Shown here one piece after another: positions 17,150-25,077 of a stretch of 25,077 bases of DNA. The notes under the pieces were generated by a model that had not been told where the DNA came from, searched no databases, and saw nothing but the letters and a program-made list of their open reading frames with translations. Made by a program: the position numbers and the translations under genes. Each line of letters opens with the position of its first letter. Position 1 is the first letter of the stretch. This DNA comes from Chara braunii. Lineage: Eukaryota; Streptophyta; Charophyceae; Charales; Characeae. The stretch spans positions 6,234,143-6,259,219 of the forward strand of contig BFEA01000006.1 of assembly GCA_003427395.1 (NCBI GenBank), written 5' to 3'.

Positions 17150-17430
17150 GCTATGGGGGGCTGGGCTATGGCGCTGCCCTCAGCGGTGCCCTGCTCACAC
17201 GCACCGCACGCGCGCACGTCCCAGCACCCTGCTCTTGCGCACAGCCTTTGCCGCGAGCCCATGCTCAAGCAGCGATGCCGCACTGCACACTGGTGCCCAA
17301 ATGTCTTCCCTGGCGCCCGACACTTTCCTATATCGAAAGTGTTGGGTGCACGGTCTTCACTTTCCGGCGGGGAGGAGTTCCCACTAGCTTCAGTCTCGGC
17401 CAAAGTGTCTGAGCCCAGGCCCGTTCAGAC
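17150..17430 (+). repeat. Diverged dispersed repeat, copy 2
   Basis: It has the same landmark order as 145-365: GGGCTATGGCGCTGCC, then CCCTGCTC, a GCGC-rich stretch, a dyad with CTATATCGAA, and TCTGAGCCCAGGCCCG. Spacing differs because of small insertions. Overlapping frames on both strands are products of composition. Confidence 0.4.
17316..17346. repeat. Inverted repeat around CTATATC
   Basis: ACACTTTC (17320-17327) and GAAAGTGT (17335-17342) are perfectly complementary across CTATATC. Allowing one mismatch the arms extend to 12 bases (CCCGACACTTTC and GAAAGTGTTGGG). It matches the position and core of the dyad at 264-298, although the arm sequences differ. Confidence 0.65.
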
Positions 17431-17745
17431 AGTGGCTTGGGACCGAATTAGTTAGGCATGCCCAACCACCCAGGCACAAACGTGCGGTGTTCCACGTTGC
17501 TGGAAGAGCCTGGAAGGCTCATGAATATTTCTGATTCTCATGAGCAAAGCGGATGTAACCAACTGGTGCGTGGCAACTGTCTGGCGCCCACCAAGATTTG
17601 CAAAAATTGACGAGTTCAGGGCACATTGAGATTCAGGGGGCCCGCCTTCAGTCAGGGTGGGCACATGCCTGCTGCGGGGCCTTATGCCGAGGGGTGAACC
17701 CTCACACCTCTTGTCATGCAGGAAGCTACTTTTCAGGAAGGATTT

Positions 17746-18260
17746 GGTCATGATGAGGCTGTGCGCAGTTCATGAAATAGGGGTTCCCCTTAACTTTCAC
17801 GAGGCCTGTGCACTGCTCAAATGTATGCAGCTGACGATTGGATACGGTCATGATGAGGGCTTGGTCATGATGAGGCTGTGCGCAGTTCGTGAAATAGGGT
17901 TCCCCTTAACTTTCACGATGCAGCTGACGGTCGGATACGGTCATGATGAGGGTGCACCATCTATGAGGCCTGCATGCTGCCCGAATGGATGTAGGCACCG
18001 ATTTAGGTCCGGTACAGCTGTGTTGAGGGTGCACCTTCGATGAGGCCTGTGTGCTGGTTCACCGAATACAGGTGACTATGTGGGTCCCATACGGTCATGA
18101 GTGAGGGTGCAACGTCTATGTCGGCATGCTGCACGAGTGTATGCAGGTGGCGATCTAGATCCGATACAGTCATGATGAGGGTGCACCATCAAGATGCCCT
18201 CCTGCTGCCCGAATGTATGAAGGTGACAATTTGGGTAGGATACAGTCATGATGGGGGATC
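17746..18260 (+). repeat. Minisatellite, ~76-bp unit with GGTCATGATGAGGG
   Basis: GGTCATGATGAGG-like words start at 17746, 17846, 17863, 17939, about 18011, 18093, 18169 and 18244; most spacings are 72-82. A typical unit also contains GTGCACC, a GAGGCCTG word, a GCTGCCCGAAT word and GGATACGG. The segments 17746-17802 and 17863-17917 are nearly identical and share an extra TTCCCCTTAACTTTCACGA block, showing a recent 117-bp duplication on top of an older array. Confidence 0.8.
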
Positions 18261-18675
18261 GTGGTGACGGGAAATTAAAACAATACCTCCACCGTGTTCA
18301 TGCCTGTATTGGATCGGCAAGTCACCTTGATACATTCGAGGGCACTACACACCCTTGTGAACTTCCGTAACTGCAACGAGCGCATGTTGTGCCCTCAAAT
18401 GTATTCAACCTGGCTTTCAAGTTGGATACTCTCCCTCTTTCTCACACACACACACAAAAATAATAATAATAAAAAAACAAAATGTGTGCGCACAAGGGAA
18501 TTAGCACGCTGTACAGAGCGCTCCTTCCATGTGTGTCTTGTGCACGGTGCGAGTGCGTAGGCGCGCATATTAAACTCGCGCGTGGCGAAATGTGCAACCC
18601 ACCGCAAGGCATACTGCACTGGTGTGCCGCAAGTATGGTGCTTTACTGTTACATATGCTCCTTATACTTTCCTGA
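18261..18675. other. Intergenic DNA, no gene recognised
   Basis: Short frames only. It contains a CACACACACA and AATAATAATAA patch at 18443-18480. Confidence 0.35.
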
Positions 18676-18768
18676 AGTTTCCTACCTTTTCTCTTTTTTT
18701 TTTAACTTTTTTTCCCTTTCCCCCCTTCCCCCCCTCCCCCCCCCTCCCCCTCCTCTTACCTTGCTCAG
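18676..18768 (+). repeat. Polypyrimidine tract with T runs then C runs
   Basis: A T-rich segment (18690-18715) is followed by CCCTTCCCCCCCTCCCCCC-like DNA. Simple-sequence DNA, not coding. Confidence 0.85.
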
Positions 18769-19683
18769 TTTTGTGATCCTATTTCGTTCATTCCCATTAG
18801 ACCATGAGGCATCTGTACCTCCACCTACTGCCACCGCCACGTCCCTGATTTGTTTGTACCTTTATTAATATTTATTATTCTGCAATCAGACTTGCTTTCA
18901 TTCACACTTTACATGCATGCAAACAGCGGCGCAGCAAACTGGCGACATGCGCCCACTCAGTACTCAGAGTTATGGCAACCCAGATACAAGTTCACTTCCA
19001 ATGGCTATGGCGATATAGCGCCCATACAACTCTCTGTTCGCATACAGTGGATCACCCTGGATATCCCACACACGTCTCTCTGAACACTCACACACACACG
19101 CACTGAACACTAACTACAGCTATGGCCGCTATGGCCGCCTCTACCCTATCGCTATGGCTAAGCTTCGTCTCTCTGCCCACTTCTTCTTCGGGCTCACTGC
19201 AGTCCTCCTTGCACAAGTCGCTGTGGCAGCGCCTCTGCATGGCTCACGCAGGAATGAATGAATGGCTGGGCGCTGCCTCTTGATTTATACTTCTGTAGTG
19301 CGTTGGTCTGGCCCCTTTCCCAGGCCCGAAGTGCACACAGTCCCATGCGGTGCTTGCTTGACTGGACCGGACTGCCTAGGACTGGGACTGCTGACTCAGC
19401 ACGGGCAGGCTCCACCACTTGCCTCGCCAGTTGCCACGCGTGGGTAACCAGGGGTGTTATTTTCGACGAATTTTGCACCGAATTGCACTGAAACTGTCAT
19501 ATTGTGCTGATTTTTTGCTTTTTTTCTTGTTTTTNTTTTTGTGNGANATATATGTGCTTTAGGGTACGTCATGTGTGCAGTTTTGACATGTTTGGATCAA
19601 TAATGAAAAAGTTGGCATTTTGTTGAATTGTTTGACGCTTCATTTTGACTCAGACAGTGTCTTTATGTTACGGTTTCATAGTG
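18769..19683. other. Intergenic DNA with a GCTATGG cluster and assembly Ns
   Basis: Four GCTATGG words lie at 19004-19157. Two of them (19119 and 19128) supply an ATG for a 53-codon frame, 19122-19283, starting MAAMAASTLSLWLSF; it has no family match and is probably chance. Ambiguous bases occur at 19535, 19544 and 19547. A T-rich stretch follows. Confidence 0.35.
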
Positions 19684-19703
19684 TTTTTTTTTTTTTTTTT
19701 TTT
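19684..19703 (-). repeat. Oligo-A (20 nt) at the 3' end of element B
   Basis: Twenty T on the plus strand, so 20 A on the element's sense strand, directly after the last pol-like codons. Its position at the truncation point is notable. Confidence 0.9.
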
Positions 19704-20617
19704 CGTTCTCAGTAGTGCAGTAATCTGGCTCTGTCTTTGGGGCCTCCTTAACTCTCTTGAGGAGGTCACTGTAGATAGGGTCCTGCGCATACTCTTGTCT
19801 AACTTTTTCCTTGCAGGTCATTCCCTATGTCCAGATAGTGAACTATGGCTCCAAAGTAGTCTGATCTCCTACTCATAGCATCCGCAATTACATTGCATTT
19901 GCCCTTAACTGGCTTAAGCTCAAAGTCATATTGGTCTATTTCAGCGGCCCACCTAGTCAACTTAGGTGTCATTTTGGCCTGTGTCTTCAACCATCTAAGC
20001 GTTTCATGGTCGGAATACACTTTGAAGTGCCTCCCAAGCAGGTAATGCTTCCAATGCTCTAAGGCCTGCCTGAGAGCGTAGAGTTTTCTCTCATACGTCG
20101 AGGTGGCTACCTTCTTTGAGGGCATCCTCGCTGACATGAACTCTACGGGTCGGTAGCCATTGCCGTCGTCTTGCTGTAACACGACGCCTATTCCATACTG
20201 ACTCGCGCCCGTGGTGACGACAAATGGCAAGGATGGATCTGCTACCTTGAGGACAGGATACTCCATCAACGCGCGCTTCAACTTCTTTAGCGCAGATGTA
20301 CAGTCTCTATCCCATTGCCAGATCGCTTCTTTCTTGAACAACCTGCGCAAGGGAGCGGCAATAGTAGAGAAGTTCCTCACAAACTTCCTGTAGTAATTAG
20401 CTAAGCCCAGAAACAACCGCAACTTTGTCAATGTGCAAGACATCGGCAAGTCTCTAATTGTCACGATCTTGCTCTCCTCTGGCTTAATGCCATCTCCGTC
20501 TAATACGTGGCCCAAGTACAGGACATGTCTCTTGGCCCACTCGCACTTCTTTGCATTGATCTTGAAGTTAGCTTCTCTTAGCTTCTCCAAGACCTGCCTC
20601 CAATGACCCTGGTGCTC
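19704..20617 (-). pseudogene. pol: RT thumb/connection and RNase H domain with lost catalytic Asp (element B)
   Basis: After RT the same frame continues through the connection (CEWAKRHVLYLGHVLDGDGI and LRLFLGLANYYRKFVRNF) into RNase H. RNase H degrades the RNA strand of the RNA-DNA hybrid. The family's first catalytic aspartate, in a TDAS-like motif, is glycine here (VVTTGASQYGIG), a single GAC-to-GGC change. The glutamate (STYERKLYAL) and second aspartate (VYSDHETLRWL) are kept, and the end block NVIADAMSRR is present. The frame stops at 19799, but an adjacent frame continues family-like sequence (RQEYAQDPIYSDLLKRVKE) to 19704, so one extra A in an A-run near 19803-19807 caused the stop. Confidence 0.85.
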
Positions 20618-21361
20618 CTAGAGGGTCCTACTGAAGACTAGGATGTCGTCTAAGTAAACTACGGCGAACCTATCAAACCAAGGCCTAAACAGATCATTCA
20701 TACAACACTGAAACGTAGCTGGCGCATCGGTCAGTCCATAGCGCATCACTATGAACTCGTAATGCCTGTATCTAGTCCGGAACGCAGCCTTGTACTGGTC
20801 ATTAGGATGAACCTCTATCTGATGATAACCGGACTTCAAATCTATCTTTGAGAAATACTTGCAACCCTGCACCCGATCGAAGAGATTGTCTATCATGGGC
20901 AGTGGGTCAGCATTCCTGACTGTAATACCATTCAGACCCCTGTAGTCTATACACATGCGCAACTCTCCCTCCTTCTTGGGGACAAACAAAACAGGTGCTC
21001 CAAAAGGAGATGAACTGGGCCTAATCCAACCTTTCTCAAGGAGCTCGTCCAACTGCTTGCACAACTCCTCTAACTCTCGACGGGACATCCTGTAGACTGC
21101 TCCCTTAGGAGTTCTACTGCCAGGCTCTATCTCTATCATGTGCTGGATCGACCGCGGCACTAATCCTGTCGGCGGCTCAGATAAGTCTTTAAAATCTTCC
21201 AGCATCTTGGAAATGGCTGGATCCGTGGAACTAACCTCTTCCTTAGGCTTAGTGACAGGTCTAACATACACTACAAAAACCTGATCTTCTAACCGCTCCT
21301 TTTTCACTAATCGCGCGAACGCGGGAGCACTGAGACAGCAATGTGCCAGCGAGTTGTCCAC
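20618..21361 (-). pseudogene. pol: Reverse transcriptase domain (element B)
   Basis: The 247-codon segment has all Ty3/gypsy RT blocks: [56 protein letters not shown] and [11 protein letters not shown] (YLDD at residues 236-239, intact). YGLTD is preceded by MR where the family has MP. It is in the same frame as the protease upstream and RNase H downstream, separated by TGA at 21365-21367 and TAG at 20618-20620. Each stop could be one point change from a sense codon. There is no ATG; the segment is part of a polyprotein. Confidence 0.92.
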
Positions 21362-21364
21362 TCC

Positions 21365-21835
21365 TCACACATGGAACAGACGGGCTGTCTTAACCTCGCC
21401 TGACGGACTAGGGAGCCAACACTCATGCTCTCTCAAGTGGAGTGTGGCCCCTGCTGCCTCTCCCCAGTCCATACCTAGGACTATGTCAAAAGGAAGGTCA
21501 TCCTGAACGAGGAGAGTCAGAGAATGGAGAACTTTCTCCATCTTCCAATCTTTCTCTAGGCGAAAGTACGCCTGGACTCCCTCTACGTAGTCCTCAACTC
21601 GCATCGTGCGGTTGTCTGCGAGGACACTAACTGTGGGGTCTTCCAATTTCTGCACTTTCAAACCTAGCCTCAGCTTCTTCAGCGCCCTACGGCTAATATA
21701 GCTACGGGTAGCCCCTGAATCTATAAGGGCTCCAACTCTACTCCTGAAAACTTCTGCATCTACTAGGACTAGCTGCTTGTTATCTTTCTTCATCTTCGCC
21801 ATCACAGGCATCCTCTCCTTTGATTCTTTTGCCAC
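21365..21835 (-). pseudogene. pol: Aspartic protease (element B)
   Basis: The frame contains VGALIDSGATRSYIS with the D-S-G triad intact, and DLPFDIVLGMDWGEA, the second conserved block of Ty3-type proteases. It would process the Gag-Pol polyprotein. It is in frame with the RT downstream but closed by TGA at 21365-21367, and upstream by stop codons between 21840 and 22000, so it has no open link to Gag. Confidence 0.85.
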
Positions 21836-21997
21836 GCCTGTGAGGGACTTGCCTAGAGAGACGTTGACACGTGGTCTTTGGACAACTAACTAGGCACGGG
21901 CCTGCAACCTCTGTCGAAGGCTCATGTGGTGTGGGAGTTTCCTCTACGCGCGCACTCGCTTCCCCACATGGCCTAAGAGTAGGGGCAGTTGCGACCC

Positions 21998-22976
21998 CTA
22001 CTGGCGGCTGCCTTTTGACTGTTGGGCAGCCCCACGGGCCTGTCTATACTTGGGACAATATTTTATGATGTGGGCAGGGTCACCGCAATAAATGCACTGC
22101 CCCTGCTCCATCCGCTGTTGCCATACATTCTGGTCCAGACCCAGATCCTCCCAGGGCCGGCTTTGCGGCCAACCTGGGTGCCAATCTCCTGACCTTTGAG
22201 GTGATCTGCCACCTCGTCTCTGTGGGGACCGACTGGGACCTTGACGATTCGGCGGGGGACCTTGACCCCTACCTCCCGCTTGACGGTTCCCTTGACCGCC
22301 AACCCCCTGTGCGCCCGATCCTCGGTCTCCCATGACCTCGCCCCTTTGGCCCTCCTCTACCTTGCGGCCTCCCTCCAGCCGCGACAGCAGCATAGGACCT
22401 CCCATGTCCCACGCTACTGTCCTCCTCGAGGCCCCAATCGATCTGACTGTAGGGGACCTCGTCAGTACCACCTTCTTCCAATGTAAGGATCATGTGATGC
22501 TTAGCCCTAACCTGGTAGGAGATGGTACGACCCTTCCACTTTTTACCCTTGTCCAAGTCCTTATGCCAGAAAGTGGTAACTGGCATAGACTTCGCCTCAT
22601 ACAGCACCACCTCTCTACTCAACACATCATATGTCATGGTGGGCGGTTGACTCTTGTCAAAAAAGTACCCTCTCAAGGGCTCTGGTATGGCACGATAAAA
22701 CAATTGGACCAACTGGGTCTCAGTGACCCCGCGGCCCGGGACGGCTACCAAGTCGTCCATGGCAGCTTTGAGTGCTCTCGCACTCCTCCGCTGCCGTGAA
22801 TGGATGGTTTGTAGCTTATCGGAGGCCCTGATTTCTCTAGTGACGTTAGCAAACCTCTCGCGCAGGAGTCTGAGGAAAGTAGCGAGGGTGGTAAGTCTAT
22901 AATATGCGATCATGTTGTGCTCGCAATCTGCGGCACGTGCGAGAGATCTGGCGAAGCTGGCTGCTTTGTCTTTCAA
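21998..22976 (-). pseudogene. gag: Gag capsid part and zinc knuckle, in two frames (element B)
   Basis: One frame (22976 to 22269) carries the retrotransposon Gag capsid-like helices (RLLRERFANVTREIRASDKL and ELV-like LVQLFYRAIPEPLRGYFFD). The protein-like signal then moves by one base within a Gly/Arg-rich region near 22300-22350 into the frame that holds CIYCGDPAHIIKYC, a canonical C-x2-C-x4-H-x4-C knuckle near 22050-22090. The second frame ends at TAG 21998-22000. It is the same frame as protease, but several more stops follow within 150 bases, so simple readthrough would not reach the protease. Confidence 0.8.
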
Positions 22977-23102
22977 GGCGTGGAAGGCAACGAGGACTTG
23001 CTCCTCAGGGGCAATATGCTGAAAGAAAATATAAGTGTTTATACTGGCCTCCCAGTTATTGAAAATTATCTTCCTTCTTCCTGCTATATGGGTCAGGGAA
23101 CT

Positions 23103-23990
23103 TCAACTTGACTGGCTCTTTGCGGGGGCGAGCCGTGGCCTCTGTTGAGGCCACAATCTTGGCAGTATCAATAGCGCCAGCGCAGAACTTGTGTACGCCA
23201 CTTTCAGTCTTCTAATCTCAGCCCCGACGTGGCCCACCACGTCACTCGCAAACTCCCTAAACCCAGATCGCATCGCTTGCAAAGTCACATCTTGGCCCTT
23301 ACGGGCCTGGTGCTCTTCCAGGCAAGCCTCACTCAAAATTTCTAGGAAGCCCATCACCTTATCCAACTTGGCAGAAACTTTTGTCTGGGCCTGTAATTCT
23401 TGCCTGCCGGTTCGTACACGCTCAACCTCCTCGGCTATTCTACTGGCTTCCTCCCTCCTTCTCTTCTTCTCCCTCACTTCCACTCCAACTTCTTTTCATC
23501 TTCTGTCTCATGGCGTTCCACAGGGTCTTCTATCACCTCGAGTGCCCTGGCAAAACGCCTCTCTCTCCTCCTATGGTACATACAACTCTGCTTCTTCATC
23601 TTCTCCCAAAGATAAATTAGCCACCCATTCGTTGATCTTCTTTTCCCTCCATCTGTCATCCTCCTTCGTGCCACTGACTTCGCCTCTTTCCTCTCCGCGT
23701 CTTCTCTCGAGGACTACTTCTTTTTCTTCTTCCACCTCTCTTGCTGCTTCTTCCTCTGCAGCCTTCCTCCTTTCCTCCTCTCTCTCTATCAACATAAACT
23801 TCTCCTTTTGAAATCTCATCATCTCCTCCTCCAATCTTTTCTTCTGCGCCTCCTCCTCCTCCTCAATGGCCTTTAGTTTTGCCTGCTTCAAGAGCTCCTT
23901 CTTTTCTCTCTTCTCTCTAAAAAGGGCAGCAATCCGGGCCTGCTCGGCCTCGGAGGGGGCAGTACTCTTCCTTGTACGGGTGTCAACCAT
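23103..23990 (-). pseudogene. gag: Gag N-terminal coiled-coil region (element B)
   Basis: The likely start is ATG at 23990 (MVDTRTRKSTAP), with an in-frame ATG 8 codons earlier at 24014. A long, highly charged coiled coil follows (ALFREKREKKELLKQAKLKA and further Glu/Lys/Arg heptads to about residue 115), then an acidic tail (LSLGEDEEAELYVP) and TAG at 23571-23573. Family-like sequence continues in a second frame to about 23480 and in a third from 23483 to 23103 (helical, EEASRIAEEVERVRTG), so one nonsense change and two frameshifts are needed to explain it. A coiled coil this long before the capsid is unusual for a compact Gag. Confidence 0.65.
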
Positions 23991-24570
23991 GGTGGAAGGT
24001 GCACAACCAGACAAGCAGTTCCACTCCTCACCACGTAGACTTTACTCCCCTTGACTGACTCACCTACTGACTTAATCTAAGACTTACAGAATCCGGATAG
24101 GATCCTGTCAACTATGGTCACTAGCCTGGACCTATTCTAAGGTTGTCACTACTAGCGCTGTTGCTGATCAGGAGGCATTTAAGGAGATCCCCCGTAACTC
24201 CTCAGGAATTCTTTAACGTCGTAGACAGGACGACGCGATCAGCAAGTCTCTCAACACTTGGAGACTGCNTGTTGTGCAGCCCACANCTCAGCTTTTCGGG
24301 CCTACCGTGCCACACCNAGCANCNCGCCGGTCTGTACCNGTCCTTGGGAGGGTTCGTTTCCTCCGGGACAGTCGAGTCGTCAGACACAGTCTTTAGCCCT
24401 ACTTAGTGCGGCAGGGGTTTGGTCAACGAGGCCCTATCCTTCATCCATTGAGTTCCTACACCTGGATAGAAGAGACTCAATCCAGAAAGAAGAGACAAAC
24501 AGACTTGACTCAGCAAGTACCACAGGGTGTGTGCACATCCACAGGGCGAGGGGATAGGCTGAAGGCTTGG
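23991..24570 (-). other. Leader / possible R-U5 region of element B, with Ns
   Basis: There is no gene in this stretch between the TATA-like box and the gag start. Ambiguous bases at 24269, 24286, 24317, 24322, 24324 and 24339 show a poorly assembled patch. A primer-binding site was not recognised. The spacing of about 590 bases from TATA to ATG suits an LTR leader. Confidence 0.4.
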
Positions 24571-24573
24571 CGA

Positions 24574-24581
24574 GAATATAC
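24574..24581 (-). promoter_or_regulatory. TATA-like box of element B
   Basis: The minus strand reads GGTATATTCTCG. It lies 13-14 bases downstream, in element sense, of the nearest W-box-like repeat at 24594, the arrangement expected of a U3 promoter. A start site near 24548 would follow. It is a prediction from sequence alone. Confidence 0.4.
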
Positions 24582-24593
24582 CGGCTCCATCTT

Positions 24594-24728
24594 GGTCAAA
24601 CTCGTGGTCAACGGTCTTGGTCAACGCCTTGGTGAACGCTCAGTCAACGCTACAGTCAACCCCGATCAACACCTCCGGTCAACTCCCGGTCAACCCCGGT
24701 CAACGCCTGGTCAACTCTCCTGGTCAAC
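24594..24728 (-). promoter_or_regulatory. Array of twelve GTTGACC-type (W-box-like) repeats at helical spacing
   Basis: On the plus strand GGTCAAC-type words start at 24594, 24606, 24619, 24631, 24642, 24654, 24664, 24677, 24688, 24698, 24709 and 24722. Spacings are 12, 13, 12, 11, 12, 10, 13, 11, 10, 11 and 13, mean about 11.6. Ten of the twelve contain the TTGAC core (as TTGACC or TTGACT) on the minus strand; the copies at 24631 and 24664 do not. TTGAC with C or T is the WRKY factor site. Intervening bases are not conserved, so the conserved part is the motif. A role in transcription of element B, or of a plus-strand unit starting at 24743, is inferred. Confidence 0.6.
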
Positions 24729-24742
24729 TCCTCCGATCGGCT

Positions 24743-25009
24743 ATGGCTGCCGGCTTCACTTTCGTCACCACCCTTCTCCTTCCTTTCTGCCTACCTCGCC
24801 TCCCTTCTGTTGACCCCGACTATCTTCTATCTCTTTTTTTTTGTTTTGTTTTTGATCGTCTCCCTCACTTCTCCTATTCGGCTATGGCTTCTCTCTCCCT
24901 TCTCAGTCTCCTCCTCCGTCTTCTCTCTCCCCCTCTTCGTTACTCCGTGGTCAAGCTCCGCGGCTATGGCCGCCTCTCACTTCGTGGGACTGCACGGCAC
25001 GCTTCACAG
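24743..25009 (+). other. Possible first exon in CT-rich DNA, 89 codons to a consensus donor
   Basis: An ATG in the context TCGGCTATGGCTGCC begins a frame that is exactly 89 codons to CACAG|GTAAGTGA at 25009/25010, phase 0, and stays open to the window end. The start (MAAGFTFVTTLLLPFCLP) looks like a signal peptide or membrane segment, and the end is basic (KLRGYGRLSLRGTARHASQ). The W-box array lies just upstream. The caveat is composition: CT-rich DNA rarely makes stop codons, and Leu/Ser/Pro/Phe content is what it encodes by default. No family recognised. Confidence 0.3.
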
Positions 25010-25035
25010 GTAAGTGACAACCAAACTTGTATCGC

Positions 25036-25038
<3 letters not shown>

Positions 25039-25077
<39 letters not shown>
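25039..25077 (+). repeat. (TC)n microsatellite at the window edge
   Basis: Thirty-nine bases of uninterrupted TC run off the end of the window, so the full length is unknown. Confidence 0.97.

Larger units (their letters stand above)
19684..24735 (-). mobile_element. Element B: truncated Ty3/gypsy retrotransposon (promoter-gag-PR-RT-RNase H)
   Basis: Minus-strand order: W-box array and TATA-like box, leader, Gag, zinc knuckle, protease, RT, RNase H. The pol homology continues beyond RNase H to about 19704 and then stops at a 20-base oligo-A (sense strand), with no integrase or 3' LTR. Protease, RT and RNase H share one frame interrupted by TGA (21365-21367) and TAG (20618-20620). Gag is split by at least three frame or nonsense changes. 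The right boundary is an estimate from the promoter-like motifs. Confidence 0.85.

Noticed and set aside
21998-22000. Leaky TAG between the zinc knuckle and protease of element B
   Set aside because: The following bases do not match known readthrough contexts and more in-frame stops occur before the protease.

Overview
This window looks like accessory, repeat-rich nuclear DNA from a eukaryote. There is no dense gene packing, no operon and no ribosome-binding site. Scattered consensus splice sites, long microsatellites, two short N-containing patches and three decayed Ty3/gypsy-type LTR retrotransposon remnants fill it. The RT/RNase H style, the plant-type TTGAC (W-box) motifs and the AT-rich, T-rich introns suggest the green lineage. 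My best guess from the style of the Gag and Pol proteins is a streptophyte alga such as Chara; this is inference and unproven.

Layout. 1-3200: low-complexity and repeat DNA, including a diverged dyad-bearing repeat (about 145-365), a purine-rich tract (about 646-1010), pyrimidine-rich DNA (1200-1760), a tandem array of seven 30-31 bp units each carrying a small hairpin (2804-3012), and a 14-bp perfect palindrome (3151-3164). 3515-4144: an unrecognised protein-like frame interrupted by one TAG. 4607-about 6200: plus-strand remnant of a Ty3-like element (element C: Gag zinc knuckle and protease only), followed by a CT-rich, CpG-rich stretch and one further open frame (7169-7654). About 8815-13210: minus-strand element A, with leader, Gag, a very clean candidate -1 frameshift site, protease and RT, truncated before RNase H and integrase. 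13210-15070: small GC-rich repeats and candidate minus-strand splice sites, including a 64-codon candidate internal exon (14875-15066). 15070-16900: AT-richer DNA with a 34-codon candidate plus-strand exon (16003-16104). 16996-18260: a (TC)35 microsatellite, a second copy of the dyad-bearing repeat, and a 76-bp minisatellite. About 19684-24735: minus-strand element B, with U3-like promoter, Gag, protease, RT and RNase H, ending at a 20-nt oligo-A before integrase. 24743-25077: a CT-rich plus-strand frame ending at a consensus donor, then another TC microsatellite.

How the parts relate. All three elements carry premature stops and frameshifts, and none has a recognisable integrase, so none is autonomous as seen. 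Elements A and B lie in the same orientation, and both have a predicted coiled coil N-terminal to the Gag capsid region. The most interesting signals are the A AAA AAC heptamer lying exactly in the 10-nt overlap between the gag and pol frames of element A, the twelve helically spaced W-box-like repeats just upstream of a TATA-like box in element B, and a strand-biased GCTATGG motif found 15 times on the plus strand. No complete host gene can be assigned with confidence.
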